From: Flavobacterium sp. MedPE-SWcel
Lineage (GTDB): Bacteria > Bacteroidota > Bacteroidia > Flavobacteriales > Flavobacteriaceae
Assembly: GCA_001874325.1 (NCBI GenBank)
Contig: MPCW01000005.1
Location: forward strand, 124,001 to 188,000
DNA length: 64,000 bases
Direction of reading: 5' to 3'
Made by a program: the position numbers and the translations under genes. The notes under the pieces are model-generated. The model saw only the letters and a program-made list of their open reading frames with translations, was not told the origin of the DNA and searched no databases. Below are positions 6,209 to 14,092 of this stretch, piece after piece; within the stretch, counting starts at the first letter, position 1, and each line of letters starts with the position of its first letter.

Positions 6209-9022
6209 TTAGTTCTTTACTAGTTTGTATTTCGCTAATCCTTTGTTGGTTTGTACATGTAATAAATATATCCCTGTATTTAGGTTAGTTGTGTTAATAG
6301 CTTCTAAGTTTTGTTTAGCAGTTATCAATTGACTTCCTTGTAGGTTATATATTGTTAACTCTTCTACTGTTAGGTTATCAGATTGTATGTAAACAACATC
6401 TTTTACTGGATTAGGATATACTGATAGCTGATTGTTTATACTGTGATTATCTGTCGATAATGGTATTACTACCTCTGTTATTGCATCATTAGTAATAATA
6501 GGTAAGTTATAATCAAAGTAAATTTCAGCATCGCCATTTATTATATCTCCTATTGCAATATCAGCTACTGGTTTTATTTTGTAGGCTATATATCCGTTAC
6601 TTGCTGCTGCATCGGCATCTTCATGAGGTAGGTTGATATCATCGAATATAAACTCGACATGGTTACCGTCTGTAATTTCTATATGATAGTCATGGCTTGC
6701 ACTTATAACTTTAAATGTCGTCCAGTCTAAGTTTTCATGTAAATCATCTTCTACTCTTACGTTGATAGCACTAGCTGTTCCTGTATTTTGGAATCGTATA
6801 ATATAATCTAAGTAGCCTTCGGCTTGTTCTAAAGTGATCTCTGCTCCTTGTATGACTCTTTTATCGTTAGGATCGTATGAGTTTACAACCTCTTGTGCTA
6901 AAGTAAAAGTATTGTCTTCTGGGGTGTTGTCATTAATGCTTGGAGTAACAGTTGCTGTAAAGTTTGCAATATCTCCTCCATTTACGGTTGGTGGGGTGAA
7001 GGTTTCCATAGTAATATCAACTATACTACTTGCAAAGGGTTGTAAATTTTCTACTTCAAAAGTTAATTGATTGGCTGTCGTTACTATTGCTTCTGGTGTA
7101 GCATTTAAAAAGGTTTGTATAGCTTCATCAAAGGTTAAAGTAATAGTTGCATTAGACACAACTTGTGTACCCATATTTTCTACTATCAATTGATATTGAG
7201 CTTCAAATCCTGGACGAGCATCTGTAATAGGTAATAAGGTAATGTTCAGGTCTTCGATTGTTTCTATAGCAGTTAAACAGAAATTTAATATTTCGGTGTT
7301 ATCTGAACCTGTAAAAGTGATTTGTGAAGTTTCTGGTGTTACTTCAAAATAATTTGGAACATTTAGTAAGGTAATATCGTAAGTGTTCTCAAAGATATTT
7401 AAACTGTATTCTCCATTATCATTTGTTGTAGTTGCAAAATCATGGCTCCCATCATTAGCGTTTACGATAAAATGAATTGAAGGTGTATCATCTGCATCAC
7501 AGCCGTCATTATCATTATCTAGAAGAACTGTTCCTGATAAATTATTATTACCACATTCTTCCCCTAAACCATCACCTGATATAGTCCATCCTAGGTTGTT
7601 TATTAAATTATCCCGAGTTTCATAATCACAATATTTCAGTCCCTCAACACCTATTTCTTTATTTTCTAAACCTAACTCTACAAATCGATTTAACAAAGCA
7701 TCATAATTAACCGCATCCAAACCACTATTACCTAAGAATGTATAATCATAATTAGGGTAAATTAAGCTTTCAAATATTATATCTTCATTGAAACTCCAAC
7801 TAGAAAAGTCTTGATTTAATGCGGATGTATAGTAAAACATGATTCCCATAGTAATCACATTAGAAACATCCCAGTTATCTAAGGGTTGATTAAAAGATTC
7901 TGCTACGAAAAACATCGCTTCCATGTCAGTAACATTAGATACATTCCAATCGTTTAAAGGCTGATTAAAAGATAGACATCCATAAAATGTCCCCCCCATA
8001 ATCGTAACATTAGATACATCCCAATTATTTATAGGTTGATTAAAAGAAGTAGCTTGCCAAAACATATTCCCCATATTTGTAACATTAGAAACGTCCCAAC
8101 CACTTAAAGGTTGATTAAAATCAGCTGTAGAATCAAACATTCCAGCCATATTCGTGACGTTAGAAACATCCCAATTATTCAAAGGTTGATTAAAGACAAT
8201 AGCCCTACTAAACATCCTCCCCATACTCGTAACATTAGAAACATCCCAATTATTTAAAGGTTGATTAAAGGAGTTAGCATCCCAAAACATAACCCCCATA
8301 CTAGTGACATTAGAAACATCCCAACTATTTAAAGGCTGATTAAAAGCTAAACACCCATAAAACATTGCAGTCATACTCGTAACATTAGACACATCCCAGT
8401 CACTTAAAGGTTGATTAAAGGATTTAGCTTCCCAAAACATAGCCACCATGCTAGTGACACCAGAAACATCCCAATTATTCAAAGATTGATTAAAGGAATT
8501 AGCCTTTCTAAACGTATATGACATGTCGACAACATTGGATACATCCCAGTTATTTAATGGTGAGTTCAAATCATAACAAGCTTGAAACATTTTACTCATA
8601 CTCGTTACTTGACTCAAGTCTGGACTATCGGTTGCCGAAATAGTTAAATTCTCACATCCATTAAAAGCATCTTCCATGCTTGTCCACTCTGTATCTCCCC
8701 ATTGTTCTACTGTTAATAATTGTCGACTATTACTATGATCAGTATTATTCATCCCGAAACTTATTCTTGAAAAAGTTCCTGATATTGTAACTGTGTAAAC
8801 ACCATAATTAGAATAAGTATGTGAAATTACTCCTGATTGATTAGTTAACATAGTACCGTCACCAAAATCAACAGTATAACTATCTGGAATCTCATCATCA
8901 TCTATTATAGGTATTTCAATAGTTAAACCTGACCCTACATTCCAAGTTGTAATAAATGGTTCTTGTGCGTTAGCTAAGTAAGCAGTGAAACAGAGAATTA
9001 GAAATAAATATGTTCTCTTCAT
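6209..9022 (-). CDS. BspA-like DUF285 protein with DUF11/DUF7619-type region and T9SS type A sorting domain (937 aa)
   Basis: This is the longest paralog. A signal peptide (1-20, ending ANAQ) and a PKD-like DFGDGT segment are followed by about eleven highly regular 24-residue DUF285 units (residues 140-405, pattern FNQPLNNWDVSNVTSM). A SdrD-like segment (DNDNDGCD), DUF11-like beta-sandwich and DUF7619-like domain (SYDPNDKR) follow. The YPNP sorting domain occupies 864-937. The N-terminus nearly matches the partial gene at 1-241; the C-terminal half nearly matches 3223-5574. It is predicted to be a T9SS-exported surface protein; the ligand cannot be read from sequence. Confidence 0.93.
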   Translation of the reverse strand: MKRTYLFLILCFTAYLANAQEPFITTWNVGSGLTIEIPIIDDDEIPDSYTVDFGDGTMLTNQSGVISHTYSNYGVYTVTISGTFSRISFGMNNTDHSNSRQLLTVEQWGDTEWTSMEDAFNGCENLTISATDSPDLSQVTSMSKMFQACYDLNSPLNNWDVSNVVDMSYTFRKANSFNQSLNNWDVSGVTSMVAMFWEAKSFNQPLSDWDVSNVTSMTAMFYGCLAFNQPLNSWDVSNVTSMGVMFWDANSFNQPLNNWDVSNVTSMGRMFSRAIVFNQPLNNWDVSNVTNMAGMFDSTADFNQPLSGWDVSNVTNMGNMFWQATSFNQPINNWDVSNVTIMGGTFYGCLSFNQPLNDWNVSNVTDMEAMFFVAESFNQPLDNWDVSNVITMGIMFYYTSALNQDFSSWSFNEDIIFESLIYPNYDYTFLGNSGLDAVNYDALLNRFVELGLENKEIGVEGLKYCDYETRDNLINNLGWTISGDGLGEECGNNNLSGTVLLDNDNDGCDADDTPSIHFIVNANDGSHDFATTTNDNGEYSLNIFENTYDITLLNVPNYFEVTPETSQITFTGSDNTEILNFCLTAIETIEDLNITLLPITDARPGFEAQYQLIVENMGTQVVSNATITLTFDEAIQTFLNATPEAIVTTANQLTFEVENLQPFASSIVDITMETFTPPTVNGGDIANFTATVTPSINDNTPEDNTFTLAQEVVNSYDPNDKRVIQGAEITLEQAEGYLDYIIRFQNTGTASAINVRVEDDLHENLDWTTFKVISASHDYHIEITDGNHVEFIFDDINLPHEDADAAASNGYIAYKIKPVADIAIGDIINGDAEIYFDYNLPIITNDAITEVVIPLSTDNHSINNQLSVYPNPVKDVVYIQSDNLTVEELTIYNLQGSQLITAKQNLEAINTTNLNTGIYLLHVQTNKGLAKYKLVKN

Positions 9023-9250
9023 TTTTTAGTGTTTTAAATTTACAGACTGCAATGTTACGGAATTTCTTTACAGGTTAATTGTTATACACTTTAAAGAATC
9101 GCTATATTTTATTTTCATAAATCTTATTATTAGGTAAAACCTAAAGTCCAATCATATATGTTTTTATACTCTATATCGTTTTCTTATTATTCCACTTTAT
9201 AAAGAAAACCTTAGTTCATTAATAGTAAGATATTTACATATTATAAACTT
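9023..9250 (-). repeat. Type B upstream region of BspA-like gene 3
   Basis: Non-coding and nearly identical to 5575-5810. The TAACATTG box (minus strand) lies at 9050-9057, close to the gene start at 9022. Confidence 0.5.
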
Positions 9251-9341
9251 GAACACGATTCTGAACACGATTTCGTATATTTGGGCATCTTAACAATATT
9301 CTAAGACACTATAAATAAAGGTGTTGGCTTTTGTGAAGTAG

Positions 9342-9396
9342 CATAATAGAACTCATAACCCGAAGGTCACTGGTTCGAGTCCAGTTCCCGCTACTA
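9342..9396 (+). repeat. tRNA-fMet 3' half, copy 4 (att-like)
   Basis: The CTCATAACCCGAAGGTC stretch, intact T arm and CTACTA end are all present. The left edge reads TAATAG instead of TAGTAG, weakening the possible outer pairing with CTACTA. Confidence 0.8.
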
Positions 9397-9420
9397 AACA
9401 ATAGGATAACTCCTTAATAA

Positions 9421-9457
9421 ACAGCGACCTTATAACATATAAGGTCGCTGTTTTTTT
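9421..9457 (+). terminator. Terminator hairpin of element copy 4
   Basis: A perfect 14-bp stem as in copy 2 with loop ACA, followed by seven T. Confidence 0.85.
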
Positions 9458-9660
9458 GAATACGATTCTGAACACGTTTTTCTTATTTAACAAACGCACT
9501 AAAACTGTAAACAACTAAAAAAAAGCACTTTACAACTCACCTAGTAACATAATCTGCAACCCGACGATTACTAGCACTTCTTACCTTTGTCATAGAGTCA
9601 AAGTATTAATCAAAATCAGTTCATAATTAATCGTTATATTTCTTTATAAAAAAGAAAACC

Positions 9661-9668
9661 TAACTTTG
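9661..9668 (+). promoter_or_regulatory. Putative -7 box TAACTTTG of the AraC-type regulator
   Basis: Exact match to TAnnTTTG, ending only 4 bp before the GTG start at 9673. If it is used, the mRNA would be leaderless or nearly so. Confidence 0.4.
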
Positions 9669-9672
9669 TTTT

Positions 9673-10587
9673 GTGAAACATTTTAAATCTATAAAAGAGT
9701 ATTGTAATGCTATAGGTATCCCCCCCTCAAAACAGCCTTATTTTGACATAAGACGTTTTGAAGAAAACATGCCTACAGTTCTTGCTAAAATGGAACCTTT
9801 CAAGCATGAATTTTATGCTATTGCTGTAAGAATTGAAGGTACAGGAAAAGTTACCTCCGGTCATTATAATAATTTTCCTGAAGGAGCTACAATATTTTTT
9901 AATATTCCTTTTCAAATTCTATCATGGAATATTATACCTGACTGGAAAGGATATTATATAATGTTTTCAAAAGAGTTTATAATACAATCAAAACACCTAC
10001 AACAACTATTATCAGAGTTTCCATTTTTAAAAATGGATAAATCTATTCCTTTCACTATATCACCAGAAGAGGCTTCGAAGTTAATTTCAATATATCAGTC
10101 TATTCATGATGAAAACTCAACGTTAAAAAACGATTCATCACGTGTCATTGAAGCTCAAGTATTAGTAATGCTTAATTATATTAACCGTTTTTTTAATGCT
10201 CAAACAGATAAAGATGATGCTTTAGCTGCATTTAGAAAAGCTGATATCAATTTATTATCACGATTTCAATCATTATTAGAAACAAGCTTTTACAACTCTA
10301 GTAGCATCTCAAACAAAACACATTCACCTAGATTTTATGCGGAGCAAATAGCAGTACATCCCAATCATTTAAATGCAGTAGTTAAACAAATTACAGGGCA
10401 TACTGCAAAAACTCATATTAATAATCATTTATTACGTTTAGCAAAATCACGGCTACTACAAACAGATATGAGTATTAAGGAAATTGCCTATTCGTTACAT
10501 TTTGACGCTCCAAATAACTTTAGTAGTTTTTTCAAAAAACTAACCTCTCAAACTCCAAATTCTTTTAAAAAATCAAACAATCTTTGA
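9673..10587 (+). CDS. AraC-family transcriptional regulator (304 aa)
   Basis: The last ~100 residues form the paired helix-turn-helix DNA-binding domain of the AraC/XylS family (AEQIAVHPNHLNAVVKQITG, then IKEIAYSLHFDAPNNFSSFF). The N-terminal ~170 residues are a cupin-like sensing region of the type common in Bacteroidota (start MKHFKSIKEYC). The GTG start is chosen because that N-terminal pattern is typical; the next in-frame ATG, near 9769, would delete it. It leads the cargo block between tRNA halves 4 and 5 and probably controls the lipoprotein/hydrolase genes 80 bp downstream. The inducer is unknown. Confidence 0.9.
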   Translation: MKHFKSIKEYCNAIGIPPSKQPYFDIRRFEENMPTVLAKMEPFKHEFYAIAVRIEGTGKVTSGHYNNFPEGATIFFNIPFQILSWNIIPDWKGYYIMFSKEFIIQSKHLQQLLSEFPFLKMDKSIPFTISPEEASKLISIYQSIHDENSTLKNDSSRVIEAQVLVMLNYINRFFNAQTDKDDALAAFRKADINLLSRFQSLLETSFYNSSSISNKTHSPRFYAEQIAVHPNHLNAVVKQITGHTAKTHINNHLLRLAKSRLLQTDMSIKEIAYSLHFDAPNNFSSFFKKLTSQTPNSFKKSNNL

Positions 10588-10666
10588 TTTTTATACTTCT
10601 TGATTTGATTTCATAAATCACTCTAAAACAATCTGTAGCAACTTTGTATCATCAAAACATAATGAT

Positions 10667-11194
10667 ATGAAAATAACTACACTAACAATAATAATGCTTT
10701 TAATTTTTGGATGTAAAAGCAATAAAAAACAATTAGAGAGTATGAATGAATTAATAGTTATTCAAGAAACTATTTCAAGATTATTTATTAATACCGATAA
10801 TAATAACTGAGATGATGTAGAAAACGATTTTGCTACAATGGTAAACCTAGACTACTCATCTATGACAGGAAACCCTGCTACAAACCTTAGTTCTTCCGAT
10901 ATTATATCGGGATGGAAAACAGTACTACCAGGTTTTACAAACACACATCATCAAATAGGAAACTTTATTATTAAAGTAAACGAAAATAAAGCAAATGCTT
11001 TTTGCTACGGAACAGCAACTCATTTTATTGAAGGCAACGAAAATCCTATTTGGACAGTTATTGGTAGCTATGATTTTGAATTAGAACGTCTAAAAAATCG
11101 TTGGAAAATAAAAACAATGAAATTCAACCACAAGCACCAAAGTGGTAATAATAAACTAGTAGAGCAGGCTATTAAAAACGTAAAAGAAAATTAA
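10667..11194 (+). pseudogene. NTF2/SnoaL-like lipoprotein interrupted by an in-frame TGA
   Basis: The ATG at 10667 opens a lipoprotein signal (hydrophobic core, lipobox LIFGC). Codon 48 (10808-10810) is TGA, and the same frame continues open to 11194. Translation beyond the stop shows an NTF2-like fold pattern (TVIGSYDFELERLKNRWKI). The codon before TGA encodes Asn and DDVEND follows, so the site probably was TGG (Trp), a common residue there in NTF2-like proteins. A shorter product from the ATG at 10838 would lack the signal and part of the domain. A sequencing error or readthrough cannot be excluded. Confidence 0.75.
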
Positions 11195-11224
11195 AACTCC
11201 TAAACAGTGTAAAAGTTATTTAAG

Positions 11225-11773
11225 ATGATAAAAAAAATAATATTAATGATATTCTTTTTAGTAAGCCTTTCCTCATGTACAAATGATAAAAAATCAGAGA
11301 TACTAAAAGACAGAGTACAACAAATGAAACAACAAGAAAAAATGGAAACAACTATAGCAAACAACAATAAACAATCTGTAAAAGCATTCTTTAAAGCTCT
11401 AGAAAATGAAAATGTAAACAATCTAATTGATTTATTTGATGATAAAGGAAAACAAGTTAACCCTTATCATTCAGACATTTTCCCTAAAGGTGCTAATGGT
11501 AAAGAAGGAATCAGAAATTATTGGGCTCCTGTTTTCCCAAACTTTGATGGGATGAAATTTGAAATAGAAGAATTATACGCTATGGAAGATCCAAATATTG
11601 TTTTTATAAAATACACTGGTAGCATTATACTAAAAAACAATTCAGGGATCTACAGTAATAACTACTACTCTACTTTCAAATTCAATAATGAAGGTAAAAT
11701 AGTAGAATATGTCGAAATTTTCAACCCTATAATCGCAGCAAGAGGCTTTGGTTTAATAGATAAAATCAAATAA
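11225..11773 (+). CDS. NTF2/SnoaL-like lipoprotein (182 aa)
   Basis: A lipoprotein signal peptide with lipobox LSSC (Cys18) is followed by a charged linker. From about residue 48 there is an NTF2-like domain (VKAFFKALENENVNNLIDLF, then NYWAPVFPNF). This fold is typical of SnoaL-like cyclases, ketosteroid isomerase relatives and many small binding proteins; the substrate cannot be predicted. It lies 30 bp after the broken paralog and 2 bp before the hydrolase gene, so co-transcription is very likely. Confidence 0.85.
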   Translation: MIKKIILMIFFLVSLSSCTNDKKSEILKDRVQQMKQQEKMETTIANNNKQSVKAFFKALENENVNNLIDLFDDKGKQVNPYHSDIFPKGANGKEGIRNYWAPVFPNFDGMKFEIEELYAMEDPNIVFIKYTGSIILKNNSGIYSNNYYSTFKFNNEGKIVEYVEIFNPIIAARGFGLIDKIK

Positions 11774-11775
11774 TT

Positions 11776-12792
11776 ATGATTAAAAAAATAATAACGCTAG
11801 CAGTAACAGCTTTGGTAATAATTGCATGCAAACAAACACCAAAAGAAAAGTTAACAGAAACTACAACATTAAAAAAAAATAAAATGAAAAAAATAAATTT
11901 TAAAAGCGAAGGGCTAAACCTAGTAGGTAATTTATACTACCCTCCTAATTTTGAAGAAGGAAAACAGTACCCTGCCATAGTATGTTCAGGTAGTTGGACA
12001 ACTGTAAAAGAACAAATGGCTGGACTATATGCCAAAAATTTTGCAAAAGATGGTTTTATAACACTAGCCTTTGATTTTAGAAATTATGGTGAAAGTGAAG
12101 GGTTACCAAGAGCTTGGGAAAATCCTGAAATGAAAATTGAAGATATCAAAAATGCTGTAATTTACTTACAAAGCCTACCTGAGGTAGCAAAAGATAAAAT
12201 AGGTGCTTTTGGGGTTTGTGCTGGTTCAATGTACACACTAATGGCTGCATCAGAAGATAAGAATATTAAAGCTGTAGCAACTACTGCTTCATGGCTACAT
12301 GATTCCGAAGCTGTAAAACTGTTTTATGGTGGTGAAGAGGGAGTGCAAAACAAGATTAAACAAGCACAGGAAGCTAAAAATAAATATGCTAAAACAGGTG
12401 AATTTACATATATAAAAACCATTTCTACAACCGATGAAACAGCTGCTATGTTTGGGGAGTATGACTATTATTTAAACCCCAAAAGAGGTGCTATACCGCA
12501 ATGGAGTGCTGATAAATTTGCTGTAGCTACGTGGGAAGATTGGTTAACATTAGACCCTTTTCCATCAGCTAAGAATCTTAAAAAGCCATTATTAATGATA
12601 CATTCTAATGGTTGTGTTTTACCTGATTACACTAAAAAGTATTTTGAAACAGTACCTTCAGAAAACAAAGAACTAGTTTGGGTTGAAACCGATTTAACTT
12701 CTCCAATTCATCAATTTATGTTTTATGATCAAAAAAAAGAAGTTGATTTTGCTGTTAAAAAAACAAGTGATTTTTTTCATGCTAACCTATAA
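11776..12792 (+). CDS. Alpha/beta hydrolase lipoprotein with Cys nucleophile motif (338 aa)
   Basis: The signal peptide ends at lipobox VIIAC (Cys18). From residue 37 on there is an alpha/beta hydrolase fold: a DFRNYGESEG loop, a nucleophile elbow GVCAG near residue 150, and a likely catalytic His in SPIHQF near the C-terminus. The elbow has Cys rather than Ser, as in dienelactone hydrolases (GxCxG). It resembles exported or cell-surface hydrolases of the YcjY/DLH-like group. It probably acts with the two NTF2-like lipoproteins upstream, from which it is separated by 2 bp. The substrate is unknown. Confidence 0.85.
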   Translation: MIKKIITLAVTALVIIACKQTPKEKLTETTTLKKNKMKKINFKSEGLNLVGNLYYPPNFEEGKQYPAIVCSGSWTTVKEQMAGLYAKNFAKDGFITLAFDFRNYGESEGLPRAWENPEMKIEDIKNAVIYLQSLPEVAKDKIGAFGVCAGSMYTLMAASEDKNIKAVATTASWLHDSEAVKLFYGGEEGVQNKIKQAQEAKNKYAKTGEFTYIKTISTTDETAAMFGEYDYYLNPKRGAIPQWSADKFAVATWEDWLTLDPFPSAKNLKKPLLMIHSNGCVLPDYTKKYFETVPSENKELVWVETDLTSPIHQFMFYDQKKEVDFAVKKTSDFFHANL

Positions 12793-12931
12793 AAGAGCAT
12801 CTAATAAAGCTTATAAACAACTAATAATAAAAAGTTTACAAATAAAAATTTGAACACGATTTCGTATATTTGGGCATATTAACAATACTCTAAGACACTA
12901 TAAATAAAGGTATTGACTTTTTGTAAAGCAA

Positions 12932-12986
12932 CGTAGTAGAACTCATAACCCGAAGGTCACTGGTTCGAGTCCAGTTCCCGCTACTA
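12932..12986 (+). repeat. tRNA-fMet 3' half, copy 5 (att-like, array end)
   Basis: Same content as copy 2, with intact CTCATAACCCGAAGGTC stretch and T arm, ending CTACTA. After CTACTA the sequence diverges from copies 1-4, as expected where an inserted array meets its host site. Confidence 0.82.
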
Positions 12987-12990
12987 GATA

Positions 12991-13022
12991 AAAAAAGCTT
13001 CACAATATGTGAAGCTTTTTTT
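12991..13022. terminator. Terminator after tRNA half 5
   Basis: A run of A, stem AGCTTCAC/GTGAAGCT, loop AATAT, then seven T. It is closely related to the hairpins at 826-858, 3164-3196 and 6150-6182. Its place right behind the tRNA 3' end suits the original tRNA terminator. Confidence 0.8.
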
Positions 13023-13033
13023 ATTTTTACCAC

Positions 13034-13492
13034 ATGAATGATAATTTAAAAAACGAATTTTTTGGTATCGGTATTCAAAACGGAAAAACTCCTGAAAATC
13101 TTGGTGTACTTTGGCGATCTGCTCAAAACTTAGGAGCAAGCTTTATTTTTACTATTGGTAACCGTTATGCTAAACAAGCCTGTGACACACATAATGCAGT
13201 TAAGTCAATGCCTTATTTTCATTATGAAACATTTGATGATTTCTTTAATAATTTACCAAAAGGCACACGCTTAGTTGGTGTAGAACTAACCGAAAAATCT
13301 GAAAACCTGGAAACATTTCATCATCCAAGACGATGTGTATATTTACTTGGCGCAGAAGATCATGGCTTATCTAAACAAGCTATTGATAAGAGTCATTTTT
13401 TAGTAAAATTTAAATCGCAATTAAGTTTAAATGTATCTGTTGCAGGAAGTATAGTAATGTATGATAGAGGAATTGAAAAGCCTCGTTCATAA
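13034..13492 (+). CDS. TrmH/SpoU-family RNA 2'-O-methyltransferase (152 aa)
   Basis: Short single-domain SPOUT methyltransferase. It has the three family motifs: an N-terminal ENLGVLWRSAQNLGA segment, LLGAEDHGLS near residues 103-112, and SLNVSVAGSIVMYDR near 131-145, which form the knotted SAM-binding site. The length fits the TrmL/TrmH class without a separate RNA-binding domain, so the substrate is probably a tRNA, though rRNA cannot be excluded. It begins 12 bp after the terminator that closes the array. Confidence 0.9.
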   Translation: MNDNLKNEFFGIGIQNGKTPENLGVLWRSAQNLGASFIFTIGNRYAKQACDTHNAVKSMPYFHYETFDDFFNNLPKGTRLVGVELTEKSENLETFHHPRRCVYLLGAEDHGLSKQAIDKSHFLVKFKSQLSLNVSVAGSIVMYDRGIEKPRS

Positions 13493-13705
13493 ATAATAAT
13501 AAAGGCTTTGCAAGCTATATATAATTTGAATATGATTCTAGATACTATCTAACACGTTGAGCTATATAAATAAACTTTAAATCACTATAAAAAATGGTTG
13601 ATCTTTAATGAAAAATATTATTCAAAGTGGTTGTATCCGTTTTAATTCATTTGATCTTCTTAAATTTAGCAAATGAAGTTTACTAATAATTAAAATATTG
13701 AACAA

Positions 13706-14092
13706 ATGGGAAAAAAAGGAGCTATGCCAATCTTCGAGACAGTTGATGATTATATCGCTAATCAATCAGAAGAAGCACAAGGTGTTTTACAAGAATTAAG
13801 AGCTATCATCAAAGAAGCTGTTCCTGATGCTCTTGAGCTTCCAAACTATAAGGTGCCTTCATTTACATTAATTCGTGAAACAAAGCCCGAGCAGCAAATT
13901 ATGATTGCAGCTTATGCAAAATTTATAAGTTTCTATCCCTTTCCTGCTGTTGTTGAACAATTTGAAGATGAGTTAAAAGACTATAAACATGGAAAAGGTT
14001 CTGTTAGTTTTCCCTTTAACAAGCCATTACCTAAAGAACTTATTATCAAAATGATTCAATTTAGAAAAGACGAAATATCAAATTTAAATTAA
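13706..14092 (+). CDS. DUF1801-family protein (128 aa)
   Basis: A small soluble protein whose pattern (FETVDDYIANQSEEAQGVLQ, then LPNYKVPSF and ISFYPFPAVVEQF) fits the DUF1801 / YdhG-like family, which has a frataxin-like fold. A biochemical role is not established. An internal ATG at 13724 is a possible alternative start. The stop codon overlaps the next gene's ATG by one base (TAATG), so the two are probably translationally coupled. The 212 bp before it hold no gene; a GAATATGATTCT stretch near 13528 loosely resembles the array repeats. Confidence 0.8.
   Translation: MGKKGAMPIFETVDDYIANQSEEAQGVLQELRAIIKEAVPDALELPNYKVPSFTLIRETKPEQQIMIAAYAKFISFYPFPAVVEQFEDELKDYKHGKGSVSFPFNKPLPKELIIKMIQFRKDEISNLN

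Larger units (their letters stand above)
9276..9457 (+). ncRNA. Candidate small RNA, copy 4
   Basis: A TATATTTG box at 9276-9283, the tRNA half at 9342-9396 and a perfect hairpin with T run at 9421-9457. Flanking repeats lie at 9251-9268 and 9458-9475. To its right the conserved cassette end continues to ACCCGACGATTA at 9559-9570, after which unrelated AraC cargo begins. Confidence 0.38.
1..12986. mobile_element. Putative cassette array bounded by tRNA-fMet 3'-half repeats
   Basis: Five direct copies of a conserved element end at 633, 2982, 5957, 9396 and 12986. They separate four complete cargo blocks of about 2.35, 2.97, 3.44 and 3.59 kb. Three blocks hold one minus-strand BspA-like gene each. 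The fourth holds an unrelated plus-strand AraC/lipoprotein/hydrolase cluster between the same conserved ends. Each copy contains the 3' half of an initiator tRNA, the kind of sequence tyrosine recombinases use as attB. No integrase gene or intact tRNA is visible here. Simple tandem duplication explains the BspA blocks but not the fourth block. The left limit is outside the window. Confidence 0.45.
12865..13022 (+). ncRNA. Candidate small RNA, copy 5 (different 3' end)
   Basis: A TATATTTG box at 12865-12872 is followed by the tRNA half at 12932-12986. Instead of the ACAGCGA hairpin there is a terminator like those at the BspA gene ends (12991-13022). The upstream repeat is reduced to a single GAACACGAT (12852-12860). 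This copy ends the array and probably marks the boundary with the chromosome. Confidence 0.33.
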
